The translations under genes were made by a program, and so were the position numbers. The notes below the pieces were generated by a model that did not search any database, was not told the DNA's origin, and saw nothing but the letters and a program-made list of their open reading frames with translations. This document shows positions 4,267 to 11,212 of a stretch of DNA of 11,212 nucleotides, one piece after another; position 1 is the first letter of the stretch, and each line of letters begins with the position of its first letter. This stretch comes from a bacterium (GTDB taxonomy: Bacteria; BMS3Abin14), in the NCBI GenBank assembly GCA_022865845.1, contig JALHUC010000560.1, positions 1 through 11,212 of the forward strand, in the 5' to 3' direction.

Positions 4267-6272
4267 AGCACAAACAGCAGCTGTCCTTCGATCACAGAGT
4301 CGTTTAGCTGAATACAGATCTCTGCAATGCGCCCTGTAAGGGTAGCCGCGATGACGTTCTCCATTTTCATGGCTTCGATGTTAGCTATTTCCTCCCCCTC
4401 GTGAACGACATCTCCCACGGCCAGGTCCCCCCGTTTGGGGTTCCCGAGCCGCCAGATCGATCCGGTGATGGGTGATCCCACCTCGTTAGCTGCCCTGGCC
4501 ATGCGGATCTCGGTTTTGACCGCCCGTGGGGTCTCAACAGTAAATACCCTTGTCTGATTGTTGATCCTGAGGACCACGGAGATGTATCCTTCATGCTCCT
4601 CCCCCACGGAAACCATCTCTACGGTGTGGGGTTTGTTCATCATGGTAAAGTCCACCGTGTCTCCGGGTTTGGCCAGGCCAGAGTGCCAGACGCTGGTAGG
4701 CAGCACAATGGAGGCTTCACCGTACTCCTCCCGGAAGTGGATCATATCCACCGTGTCCTTGGGGTGCATGAGGTAGAGGATGAACTCCTCCTCGGTGGGT
4801 TCCCACTCCAGCTTTGCCGCCAGGTCCGCACGCAACGCATCGAGGTCTTCGTCCCGGGTCGAGTCCAGGGGGGAAGCGTCGCTCCTCTTGGCCAATTGTT
4901 CCTTCCACCGGTCGCCGAAGGCGCTCTCGTATACCCAATCGGCGGGCCACCCCGCAGGGAGTTTCCCGTACCTGCCCAAGATGAGGTTCTTGAAGTCTCC
5001 CGGGGCCGTGGTGAAGAACTCCATGAGCTCGGTTTTCTCATCCGGATACAGTCTATCCAGATCCTGATCCACCTCTTCCGTGAACTTCGTGAGCAGAGCG
5101 ATGAGGCTGTTGACACCGGCGAGGCCGAACTCTTTGGCATACCGGTTCACGGTGCCGCTGCAGGTGACCCAGGTCATCTGGGACCCCGGGGTTACATCGA
5201 AATAATGCACAATGCGGTTGTAAAGGGACATGACCTTCAGGATCATGGGCATGAGGTGGAGAAATCCGCCCTGTTCGGCCTGTTCGAATGAGCTGGGGAA
5301 GGCCCCGCCGGGCATCCTGTGCTGGACCACCGTGTGGTCCGTCCCCTTGAAGGGCGACTCCGCCCAGCCGTAATGCCGGATCCACTCGCGGGCCGTTTGG
5401 ACGGCAGCTTCGGTCTCGGGACGGTTCAGGTGCACCGGGATCCCGGCCTCTTCAAGGTAGGCATGGAGGGAGAGGATGGGCGGCTGTCCGTAGAACCGCG
5501 TAAGTGAGTCCTCCTGGGCGTCGAGCAGCTTGGCCCCCGCCTGTGCCGCGGCAAGCAGTGCGGGAAGCCCGAGGCCGTCTGTGGAGTGGCGGTGGTACTG
5601 GATCACCATTTCCGGGTATTTCTGCAGCATGGCGTCCACCAGCTCCCGGATCCTCTCGGGACTTCCAACACCTGCCATGTCCTTGATGCACATGACGATC
5701 TCCTCGACGCCTCCGCACAGATCCACCATGTCATCGACCACTTTGATGTAGTATTCGTTGGTGGCCCAGTCGGCCTGGGTAAAGGAAACTGCCGGCTGGA
5801 AATGGAGACCTCTTTCCATGACCACCTCACAGATCGTGCGCATGTTCCTGACGTCGTTGAGAAAGGAAAAACACCGCCAGATGTCGATATCAACCTGGGA
5901 TATCACGTACTTTATGACGTTTTTGGGGTAGGGTCGGTAGCCCCAGAGGCTGGTTTCCCGCACGAGGGTCTGCAGGATAACGTTGGGCATCTTCTCTCTT
6001 AAAAGGACTATTTCCTCGAAGGGGCTCTCCCGGCGGTTCATGATCCCCACGTGCCAGCGGGCGCCGCCGTGGACCTCGGCGCTGAACAGGTCCATACGTT
6101 CATAGTGGGGCGCCAGGGTCTCGAGGTCGTGGATCCTCAGTCGATTTTTAAAGTCTGACTGCCCCGCATCCCTCATGCCGGTGGAGGTAATACCCACCCC
6201 CGGGAGGGAGCGCACCTTGTTCACGAGGTCTTTCGGGGACATGCCGGGCCTGAACATATTTTTGTCACTCAT
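4242..6272 (-). CDS. Biotin-dependent 2-oxoacid carboxylase, carboxyltransferase + biotinyl subunit (PycB-like)
   Basis: The 676-residue protein has a carboxyltransferase TIM barrel (about 25-310), a PYC/OADA-type conserved domain (about 315-520) and a C-terminal biotinyl domain (about 596-669). K636 in EAMKMEN is the biotinylation site. The family transfers carboxyl from carboxybiotin to a 2-oxoacid such as pyruvate. Metal ligands appear intact: D35 in RDAGQS, K197 in IKDMAG (normally carbamylated), H227 and H229 in YHRHS. Q38 and R105 match known pyruvate contacts. Departures are RDAGQS instead of RDAHQS, and MPGGAFPSS at 320-328 where pyruvate carboxylases have PGGQ-Y/F-TNL, putting Pro326 at the catalytic Thr/Ser position. 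The substrate is therefore uncertain. AAGGA, overlapping the previous stop codon, supports ATG 6272. The acidic tail EEEIEEE comes from a DNA repeat. It resembles archaeal PycB, Aquificales CfiA and OadA in layout. Confidence 0.88.
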   Translation of the reverse strand: MSDKNMFRPGMSPKDLVNKVRSLPGVGITSTGMRDAGQSDFKNRLRIHDLETLAPHYERMDLFSAEVHGGARWHVGIMNRRESPFEEIVLLREKMPNVILQTLVRETSLWGYRPYPKNVIKYVISQVDIDIWRCFSFLNDVRNMRTICEVVMERGLHFQPAVSFTQADWATNEYYIKVVDDMVDLCGGVEEIVMCIKDMAGVGSPERIRELVDAMLQKYPEMVIQYHRHSTDGLGLPALLAAAQAGAKLLDAQEDSLTRFYGQPPILSLHAYLEEAGIPVHLNRPETEAAVQTAREWIRHYGWAESPFKGTDHTVVQHRMPGGAFPSSFEQAEQGGFLHLMPMILKVMSLYNRIVHYFDVTPGSQMTWVTCSGTVNRYAKEFGLAGVNSLIALLTKFTEEVDQDLDRLYPDEKTELMEFFTTAPGDFKNLILGRYGKLPAGWPADWVYESAFGDRWKEQLAKRSDASPLDSTRDEDLDALRADLAAKLEWEPTEEEFILYLMHPKDTVDMIHFREEYGEASIVLPTSVWHSGLAKPGDTVDFTMMNKPHTVEMVSVGEEHEGYISVVLRINNQTRVFTVETPRAVKTEIRMARAANEVGSPITGSIWRLGNPKRGDLAVGDVVHEGEEIANIEAMKMENVIAATLTGRIAEICIQLNDSVIEGQLLFVLEEEIEEE

Positions 6273-6281
6273 GATTATTCC

Positions 6282-7745
6282 TTATATCCAGGACCGCGGC
6301 CCCAGAGCTGATACCTCTGCCAGGTATTGGGCTATCTTCAGGAGTTCGTCCTCCGCTGTGGGTTCGCGGAACGCCTTGATGAGTTCCTTGATGTTTTCGT
6401 CGATAAAGCTGGTAGAAAAATCTCCCGCCCGGAAAGCCGGGTGGCGAATGATGCTTATCAGGAGGGGTTTGAGGGTCTTGACACCCTCCACTCTCAGGCT
6501 TCTGCCCAGGGCCCTGTCCATGACATTGAGGGCGTCTTCACGATTGTGTCCTGCGCTCATGATGAGCATGAGAAGGGAATCGTAGTAGGGCGGGACCGAG
6601 GCGCCCTGATAGATCCCCGAGGCCACCCTTACGTTGGGGCCTTCGGGTGTGCGCAGGCGGGAGATCCTGCCGAAGGACGGCCCCAGAGTTTCAGGGTCCT
6701 CGGCGTTGAGACGTACCTCCATGGCCCACCTGTTGGGCTTGATGTCCTCCTGGCTGATCCCAAGGGTCTTGCCCTCGGCTGCGTCGATCATCAGGCTGAC
6801 CAGATCGTATCCGGTGATAAGCTCTGTTATGCCGTGCTCTACCTGAAGTCTCGTATTGACCTCCAGGAAATAGTACTTGTTGGTAGCCGAATCGAGTATG
6901 AACTCCACAGTACCCACCGAATGATAGCCCATGGCTTTCGTCAGGTTAACAGCCTGGGCACAGATCTCCTGGCGCAGTTCCTCGGTAAGGGATGGCGAGG
7001 GGGCCTCTTCTATTACTTTCTGGTTGCGCCTCTGGATAGTGCACTCTCTCTCGTAGAGGTGGACCGTGTTGCCGACCTGGTCGGCCAGGACCTGGATCTC
7101 GATGTGCCGGGCGTTCTCAATGAATTTTTCAAGGATGAGATCTCCGTTGCCGAAGGCTTTTTCCGCCTCGGAACTGGCCTGGTTGACGGCCTGTTCCATC
7201 TCCTCAGGACGGTCAACTCGGACGAGGCCTCGACCTCCTCCACCAGCCACAGCTTTGATCATAATGGGAAAATCAACGCCCGAATCGTCCATCCACTTCA
7301 AAGCATCCGCAGCGGAGGTGACATCCTCTGTTCCGGGGATGACGGGGACACCGGCCTTGATGGCCAGCTTTCTGGCCTGCGCCTTGTCACCCATTCCGTC
7401 GATAACGTCGGGGGGCGGCCCCACCCATATGAGCCCGGCGTCCATGACCATTCGGGCGAAGGCTCCGTTTTCCGCCAGGAAACCCCAGCCGGGGTGGATG
7501 GCGTTAGAGCCGGTTTCGAAGGCCGACTGAAGGATCTTCTCCATGTTCAGGTAGGATTCAACCGGTGGCGCCTCGCCTATGTGGACTGATTTATCTGCCA
7601 TGAAAACATGACGCCCTAGCCGGTCAGGCGTACTATAGACAGCTGTCGTGGGGATCTTCCGGTCCCGGCAGGTGTGCATGATCCTCACCGCCGCGACCCC
7701 CCGGTTGGCCACCAGTAGCCGTTCGATCTTTTTGGTACCGCTCAC
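6282..7745 (-). CDS. Biotin carboxylase subunit of a two-subunit carboxylase (PycA/AccC-like)
   Basis: The 487-residue ATP-grasp enzyme carboxylates the biotin carried by its partner, using ATP and bicarbonate. Visible motifs are: LLVANRG near the N-terminus, AIHPGWGFLAEN (82-93), MGDK (118-121), the glycine-rich ATP loop GGGGRG (168-173), HIEIQVLAD (214-222), EVNTRLQVEH (295-304, with catalytic R299 and E303), EVRLNAED (343-350) and PPYYDS (385-390). Unusual residues are RRNQK (239-243) where most relatives have RRHQK, NRGVAA for NRGEIA, QVEHG for QVEHP, and YDSLLML for YDSMIGK. The main catalytic residues remain, so activity is expected. It starts with GTG 7745, supported by AAGGAG seven bases upstream. 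It is the first gene of the operon, and the carboxyltransferase subunit follows after 9 nt. AccC, CfiB and PycA are the nearest named types. Confidence 0.9.
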   Translation of the reverse strand: MSGTKKIERLLVANRGVAAVRIMHTCRDRKIPTTAVYSTPDRLGRHVFMADKSVHIGEAPPVESYLNMEKILQSAFETGSNAIHPGWGFLAENGAFARMVMDAGLIWVGPPPDVIDGMGDKAQARKLAIKAGVPVIPGTEDVTSAADALKWMDDSGVDFPIMIKAVAGGGGRGLVRVDRPEEMEQAVNQASSEAEKAFGNGDLILEKFIENARHIEIQVLADQVGNTVHLYERECTIQRRNQKVIEEAPSPSLTEELRQEICAQAVNLTKAMGYHSVGTVEFILDSATNKYYFLEVNTRLQVEHGITELITGYDLVSLMIDAAEGKTLGISQEDIKPNRWAMEVRLNAEDPETLGPSFGRISRLRTPEGPNVRVASGIYQGASVPPYYDSLLMLIMSAGHNREDALNVMDRALGRSLRVEGVKTLKPLLISIIRHPAFRAGDFSTSFIDENIKELIKAFREPTAEDELLKIAQYLAEVSALGPRSWI

Positions 7746-8049
7746 CTTGTTTCTCCTTCCGTGGCCGGGTCTGTAGACCCTGACCGCAACTTGGGCGAGG
7801 AACGCCGCATTCTTCGGTTTCCCTGGGATGTCCCGGAACTGCGTTGCCTATCGATGGTTGGCTCAGGGCAGAGGTCTTTTGTCCTGGCCGGGTTCCTGGA
7901 TGAGCAAGTCGGAATTGCCCCATGGATTTGAAGCAATGATTGAAGTCACAAGATGTTAATTGGTATGACTACGGAAATCAAGGAGGAAAATGGGGTGAAG
8001 GTATTCACAATCAGTATTCAGTTTTTTGTATATATAACAGTGTATTATG
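7746..8049. other. Intergenic region between divergent operons
   Basis: No convincing gene is seen. GGGTCT (7767-7772) and AGACCC (7775-7780) form a dyad 22 bp upstream of the biotin carboxylase GTG. From about 7931 the sequence turns AT-rich, with GTATTCA at 8001-8007 and again at 8014-8020, and TATATATAA at 8029-8037. The promoter of the carboxylase operon should lie here on the minus strand, but I found no pair of -35 and -10 boxes good enough to call. Confidence 0.4.
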
Positions 8050-8079
8050 TTGACATCCCATTTTTGGGTAACTTATCAT
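8050..8079 (+). promoter_or_regulatory. Sigma-70-type promoter for the two-component operon
   Basis: A perfect -35 TTGACA (8050-8055) and a five-of-six -10 TATCAT (8074-8079) are separated by 18 bp. The spacer contains the dyad CCCA-TTTT-TGGG (8057-8068), a plausible operator. Predicted transcription starts near 8086, about 275 nt before the kinase ATG at 8363. Confidence 0.6.
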
Positions 8080-8102
8080 TTCACTATTGAATAGATGATG
8101 GA

Positions 8103-8366
8103 TTGGGAAGAAACTCCAACTTCACAGGATGGCCGCTTTTTCCTTTCTTTGTAAACAATTTCGATTCTATACTTGCTCACGGTCCCGATATTTTTAAATC
8201 AGGGGTTGTGCAATTGCCGCTAGCAGGACTTGATCCTCATGGGGTTCCAGCTGTCAGGCTTCCTGATATTACCCCCTTGAAGGACGGGTTGCTTCCGATT
8301 CACATGAAGCGGTGTCAGCCGTTAAATCTTCCAAATATTACTTTGAGGAGCAAAATTTACAAATGA
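8103..8366 (+). CDS. Doubtful leader ORF (87 aa) overlapping the kinase start
   Basis: An open frame starts at TTG 8103 and ends with TGA 8364-8366, which overlaps the kinase ATG as ATGA, an arrangement typical of translational coupling. The predicted protein is not recognisable. It is proline- and leucine-rich, with a hydrophobic start (GWPLFPFFVNN) and the stretch VVQLPLAGLDPHGVPAVRLPDI. No clear ribosome binding site precedes the TTG, and base composition is more AT-rich than in the neighbouring genes. It may instead be an untranslated leader of the kinase mRNA or the remnant of a lost gene. A second short frame (ATG 8095/8098, about 19 codons) also begins here. Confidence 0.3.
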   Translation: MGRNSNFTGWPLFPFFVNNFDSILAHGPDIFKSGVVQLPLAGLDPHGVPAVRLPDITPLKDGLLPIHMKRCQPLNLPNITLRSKIYK

Positions 8367-10576
8367 ACCGTGGTAGCGGGAGAATTAGTGGAGATCCAGG
8401 TGCAGGGATAACTGTGTCACCCTACAGGATTCTTTCCATCGCGGCTCTGCTTGGTATGGTATGTGTGGTTTTATCGACGTGGGTTGCGCTGCACCAGCCC
8501 TGGCTCGGACTTGACCTTAGTGTGGATGAGAAACATGAAGGCATTTTTGTCGAGAGTGTTCAGGCTCGAAGCCCCTCCATTCTTATCCTCACCCCCGGTG
8601 ATTCCATCCTTTCTATTCGATCTATTTCTGGTCTCCCATTCCTTTTCGAAGCTGCCGACCTGGTCGAGGACCCGGACGTCTTCCCGACTTTCCATGGGTA
8701 CAACTCCTTTCTGGACAGGCAGGGCATCCTGGCCGGTATCCTTCGTGAGCAGGTGGTGGAACTGAGCCTTGCCGATGGGCGGAAGGTCAGGTTGCAGCCG
8801 GCAGATGGCAGGCCGTGGTCCTCAATGCCCCTTAAGTTCTGGCTCATCAACGCCATGGGGGTCATGATCTTCATGATCGGCGCGGCCGTCTGGTCTGTGC
8901 GCAGGCATAATGTAGCAGTTCGCATGTTTTTCTTCTCGGGAGTCGGTCTTCTCATCACGGCAACATCCCTGGCGATCATTGTTTCCAGAGAGATCGCCCT
9001 GGATCCAGTCCTTCTTGGGATGCTCCGCGAGCTTTACCACACCGGGAACAGTATTTTCGCGATCTTCGGTCTCGGTCTGCTTTTCCACCACCCCGGTGTT
9101 CTGAACTCCTTTCCGTTCACCAGGGTGGTCGCAGTCCTGGTCTCCTTCTTCGAGTTGAACGAACACTTTCAATGGATGGATCTCCCGGTGCACACTACTT
9201 TAGTCCAGCCCGTCATCTACTTTATGATCGCCGCCTCGGTGGGCGCCCTCCAGTGGCAGCGCTGGAAGGGGCGTCCTGTCGAGCGTGCGGCTCTCAAATG
9301 GTTCATGATATCGTTCCTGGGCTTTATCGGTTTCGGTATTTTCAGTTATTTCGTGCCCGCTGTTTTGATGGGACGTACAATGTTGCCTATCGCAGTTTGG
9401 CTCGGGTCCATAACCTTGACGTTCGTCGGACTGGCAATGGGTATCCTTCGATACCGTCTTTTCGACATTGATCGCTGGTGGTTGGGGTTCTGGCTCTGGT
9501 TTCTGGCCGGTTTTTCCGTGCTGGCTGTAGACGCGGCTCTGGCTCTTACAATCGTCTCCAATCCGTCGGTCGCCCTCGTCATCGCGCTCATCCTGGTCGG
9601 GTGGCTCTATTTCCCCGCCCGACAATGGGTCTGGAGCCGGTTGTACCGGCGTCAGGAAAACCGCCTCGAACGGCACCTTCCCGCACTCCTCGCAGGCTTG
9701 GTCGGTGCGGGGAGTGTCAAGGATAAAATCTGGATCCGCGCCCTGAAGGAGGTGTTCCTCCCTCTCTCGGACAGAAGCCTTGAAGACCAGATAGAGGCTC
9801 CCAGGCTGGAAAACCATGGTGAGATCATGCTGGTCCCCACCCTGGACGGAACAGGTAAAATAGAATTGCACTTCGCGGACAGGGGCAGCCGGCTTTTTTC
9901 TCCGAGGGACGTTAAACTGGCAAAAACTCTCTACGATGTCGCCAGGAACACGGAGGACCGCTTAACCGTTTATAACCGCGGCGTGGAGGAAGAACGTGAA
10001 CGGATCATGCGGGACCTGCATGATGAGGTCGGGGGCCGTCTCCTGTCCCTCGTCCACTTATCAAAAACTCCGAGGGCCATGCTTCTGGCACGCAACGCCC
10101 TCAAGGCCCTCAGAGACATCATCTACAGCATCAACCCGGTGGAAGAGGTGAGCATCGAGGAGGCCCTGGCGGCATGGCGTTACGAATATATCCAACGCTG
10201 CGAGGACGCCGGGGTTGTACTCCATTGGGACAACGGGACCAGGAATGCCCTCCAGCTCCTGACCTCACGGCAGCTGGTGAATTTGTCCCGGGTGCTCTTT
10301 GAGGCATCAACCAACGCCTTTGTCCACGCCCTTCCGAACAACATCTGGGTCAGTTGGGATGGGGATGACCGTAAACTCGTGGGCATTGTTCGCAACGACG
10401 GACGGATTCCGCAACAAGGGTCGTTCATCTTTGGCAAGGGAATCCGGAACATGGAGAGGAGAATGGGTGAACTCGGAGGTCTGTGCAGTTGGGAAGCTCT
10501 TCCTGCGGAGGGGGTTTTCGAAGTCCGCCTGACCATTCCTGTCGGTGATGAACAGCGGGGGAAAGCCAATGCGTAA
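8363..10576 (+). CDS. Membrane sensor histidine kinase, NarL/HisKA_3 type, with PDZ-like outer domain
   Basis: I prefer ATG 8363 (737 aa; GAGGAG 12 bases upstream). GTG 8312 would add 17 residues. Numbered from GTG 8312: a membrane segment at 39-61; a PDZ-like stretch (about 65-165) with GIFVESV and LTPGDSILSI; then about eight or nine membrane spans from 175 to 434, including RYRLFDIDRW at 380-389, a motif I recall from a widespread multi-span kinase class. A diverged GAF-like region follows (about 440-550). The phosphoacceptor is H570 in RDLHDEVGGRL. The ATPase has an N-box (EASTNAFVHA, 664-673) and a GKGIRNMERR glycine box (708-717). Only about 38 residues separate H570 from the end of the dimerisation hairpin, shorter than in NarX or DesK. 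The signal is unknown. The response regulator gene overlaps its 3' end, so the pair is co-translated. Confidence 0.9.
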   Translation: MNRGSGRISGDPGAGITVSPYRILSIAALLGMVCVVLSTWVALHQPWLGLDLSVDEKHEGIFVESVQARSPSILILTPGDSILSIRSISGLPFLFEAADLVEDPDVFPTFHGYNSFLDRQGILAGILREQVVELSLADGRKVRLQPADGRPWSSMPLKFWLINAMGVMIFMIGAAVWSVRRHNVAVRMFFFSGVGLLITATSLAIIVSREIALDPVLLGMLRELYHTGNSIFAIFGLGLLFHHPGVLNSFPFTRVVAVLVSFFELNEHFQWMDLPVHTTLVQPVIYFMIAASVGALQWQRWKGRPVERAALKWFMISFLGFIGFGIFSYFVPAVLMGRTMLPIAVWLGSITLTFVGLAMGILRYRLFDIDRWWLGFWLWFLAGFSVLAVDAALALTIVSNPSVALVIALILVGWLYFPARQWVWSRLYRRQENRLERHLPALLAGLVGAGSVKDKIWIRALKEVFLPLSDRSLEDQIEAPRLENHGEIMLVPTLDGTGKIELHFADRGSRLFSPRDVKLAKTLYDVARNTEDRLTVYNRGVEEERERIMRDLHDEVGGRLLSLVHLSKTPRAMLLARNALKALRDIIYSINPVEEVSIEEALAAWRYEYIQRCEDAGVVLHWDNGTRNALQLLTSRQLVNLSRVLFEASTNAFVHALPNNIWVSWDGDDRKLVGIVRNDGRIPQQGSFIFGKGIRNMERRMGELGGLCSWEALPAEGVFEVRLTIPVGDEQRGKANA

Positions 10577-11210
10577 TGTCCTTATTGTAGAGGACCACGA
10601 CGACACGAGGCTCTGGTGGGAAAAAAATATTTCCGAGGCCTTTCCCCAGGCGGAGGGCATGGGAGCGGCCACGCTGAGCGAGGCTCACGTTCTTCTGGAA
10701 AAACATGATTTTTCCCTTGCACTCGTGGACATCAACCTGCCGGACGGGTCCGGGATCGACCTGGTTCGGGAGATGAGCAGGACCCATCCTGATATCTATT
10801 GTGTCATTTCAACGATCTTTGACGACGATACGCACATCTTCTCAGCCCTGCGCGCCGGGGCCATGGGCTACCTCATTAAGGAGCAGCCGCTGGACCGACA
10901 GATCCAGCAGCTCAAAGCCGTTCTGCACGGTGAGCCGCCGCTGGCCCCGGGCGTGGCCCGCCGCATTCTGACCCACTTCTCCCGCCAGAATGAAGAGTCG
11001 GAAAGTAAGGAAGCTTTGACCGACCGGGAAAAGGATGTTCTGCAGCTTATCGCAAAGGGTTTCTCCCGCCCTGAAGTTGCAAAGCTGCTCGGACTGACCC
11101 CAAATACCGTAGCCAGCTATACAAAAGTGATCTATCAGAAGCTGAATATCTCACGGCGAGCTGAAGCCGTCATGGAGGGAGTACGGCTCGGCCTCATCGA
11201 CCCCTACTGA
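10569..11210 (+). CDS. NarL/FixJ-family response regulator (receiver + LuxR-type HTH)
   Basis: The 213-residue protein has a receiver domain (about 1-120) and a LuxR-type DNA-binding domain (about 148-208). The receiver has the acidic pocket E8-D9 in IVEDHDD, phosphoacceptor D54 in LVDINLPDGSG, the switch Ser/Thr (S81-T82) and K104 in LIKE. The output domain reads LTDREKDVLQLIAKG, then SRPEVAKLLGLTPNTVASY as the recognition region, where many relatives have a His instead of Tyr184. GGGGGA six bases upstream supports ATG 10569. The frame also offers GTG 10545, but receivers normally begin this close to the first strand. It overlaps the kinase stop codon by 8 bp, so it is the kinase's cognate partner. 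Target promoters are not visible; its own promoter at 8050-8079, with a dyad in the spacer, is one candidate. Confidence 0.95.
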   Translation: MRNVLIVEDHDDTRLWWEKNISEAFPQAEGMGAATLSEAHVLLEKHDFSLALVDINLPDGSGIDLVREMSRTHPDIYCVISTIFDDDTHIFSALRAGAMGYLIKEQPLDRQIQQLKAVLHGEPPLAPGVARRILTHFSRQNEESESKEALTDREKDVLQLIAKGFSRPEVAKLLGLTPNTVASYTKVIYQKLNISRRAEAVMEGVRLGLIDPY

Positions 11211-11212
11211 AA

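Noticed and set aside
6327..7589. Open frame of 420 codons antisense to the biotin carboxylase
   Set aside because: It mirrors the reading frame of a well-supported ATP-grasp enzyme, with no recognisable domain of its own and no ribosome binding site.
7761..7931. Plus-strand 56-codon frame starting at GTG 7761
   Set aside because: There is no ribosome binding site and no family resemblance, and it overlaps the leader of the divergent carboxylase operon. I cannot separate it from chance.
7742..7936. Minus-strand 64-codon frame whose TGA overlaps the biotin carboxylase GTG
   Set aside because: The overlap looks like coupling, but the frame starts with TTG without a ribosome binding site, the product is low in structure, and the biotin carboxylase has its own good site.

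Overview
The window looks like a chromosomal segment from a Gram-negative anaerobe or facultative bacterium. Deltaproteobacteria/Desulfobacterota or a relative is my best guess, but no marker gene fixes this. The coding regions are moderately GC-rich and have good Shine-Dalgarno sites. There are no rRNA, tRNA, CRISPR or transposase genes. The genes look vertically inherited; the unusual material is in the gaps between them.

Layout. (1) 1-2099, plus strand: a leader region, a 53-residue [DE]RR-repeat protein (407-568) and a tandem HD / HD-GYP cyclic-di-GMP phosphodiesterase-like protein (813-2099). (2) 2231-2821, minus strand, convergent: a UPF0316 (DUF5698/DUF2179) membrane protein. (3) 3008-4000, plus strand: an aldo/keto reductase behind an extended -10 promoter. 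(4) 4242-7745, minus strand: a two-gene operon for a two-subunit biotin-dependent carboxylase, with the biotin carboxylase first and the carboxyltransferase plus biotinyl-domain subunit 9 nt later. It resembles two-subunit pyruvate or 2-oxoacid carboxylases, but both subunits carry unusual residues at conserved positions. (5) 8050-11210, plus strand, divergent from the carboxylase: a strong-looking sigma-70 promoter, a doubtful leader ORF, a multi-membrane-span NarL-type histidine kinase with a PDZ-like outer domain, and its overlapping LuxR-type response regulator. The window ends 2 nt after the regulator's stop codon.

How the genes fit together. The kinase and regulator form one co-translated two-component system whose signal and targets cannot be read here. 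The carboxylase operon would make a four-carbon or larger acid from a 2-oxoacid using ATP, bicarbonate and biotin. The HD-GYP protein probably breaks down cyclic-di-GMP. The small protein next to it is only a candidate partner by position.

Most striking non-genic signal. Nearly every intergenic gap holds one or more short degenerate tandem arrays with a unit of 6, 7 or 8 bp. The unit sequence differs from gap to gap and often drifts from unit to unit within one array (2-50, 574-594, 625-656, 716-787, 2121-2148, 2160-2191, 2192-2226, 2935-2982, 4015-4050, 4192-4212, 4219-4266). Two distant arrays share an exact 12-mer, and one array runs into the 3' end of the carboxyltransferase gene and encodes its acidic tail. 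I know of no named element that explains this set.
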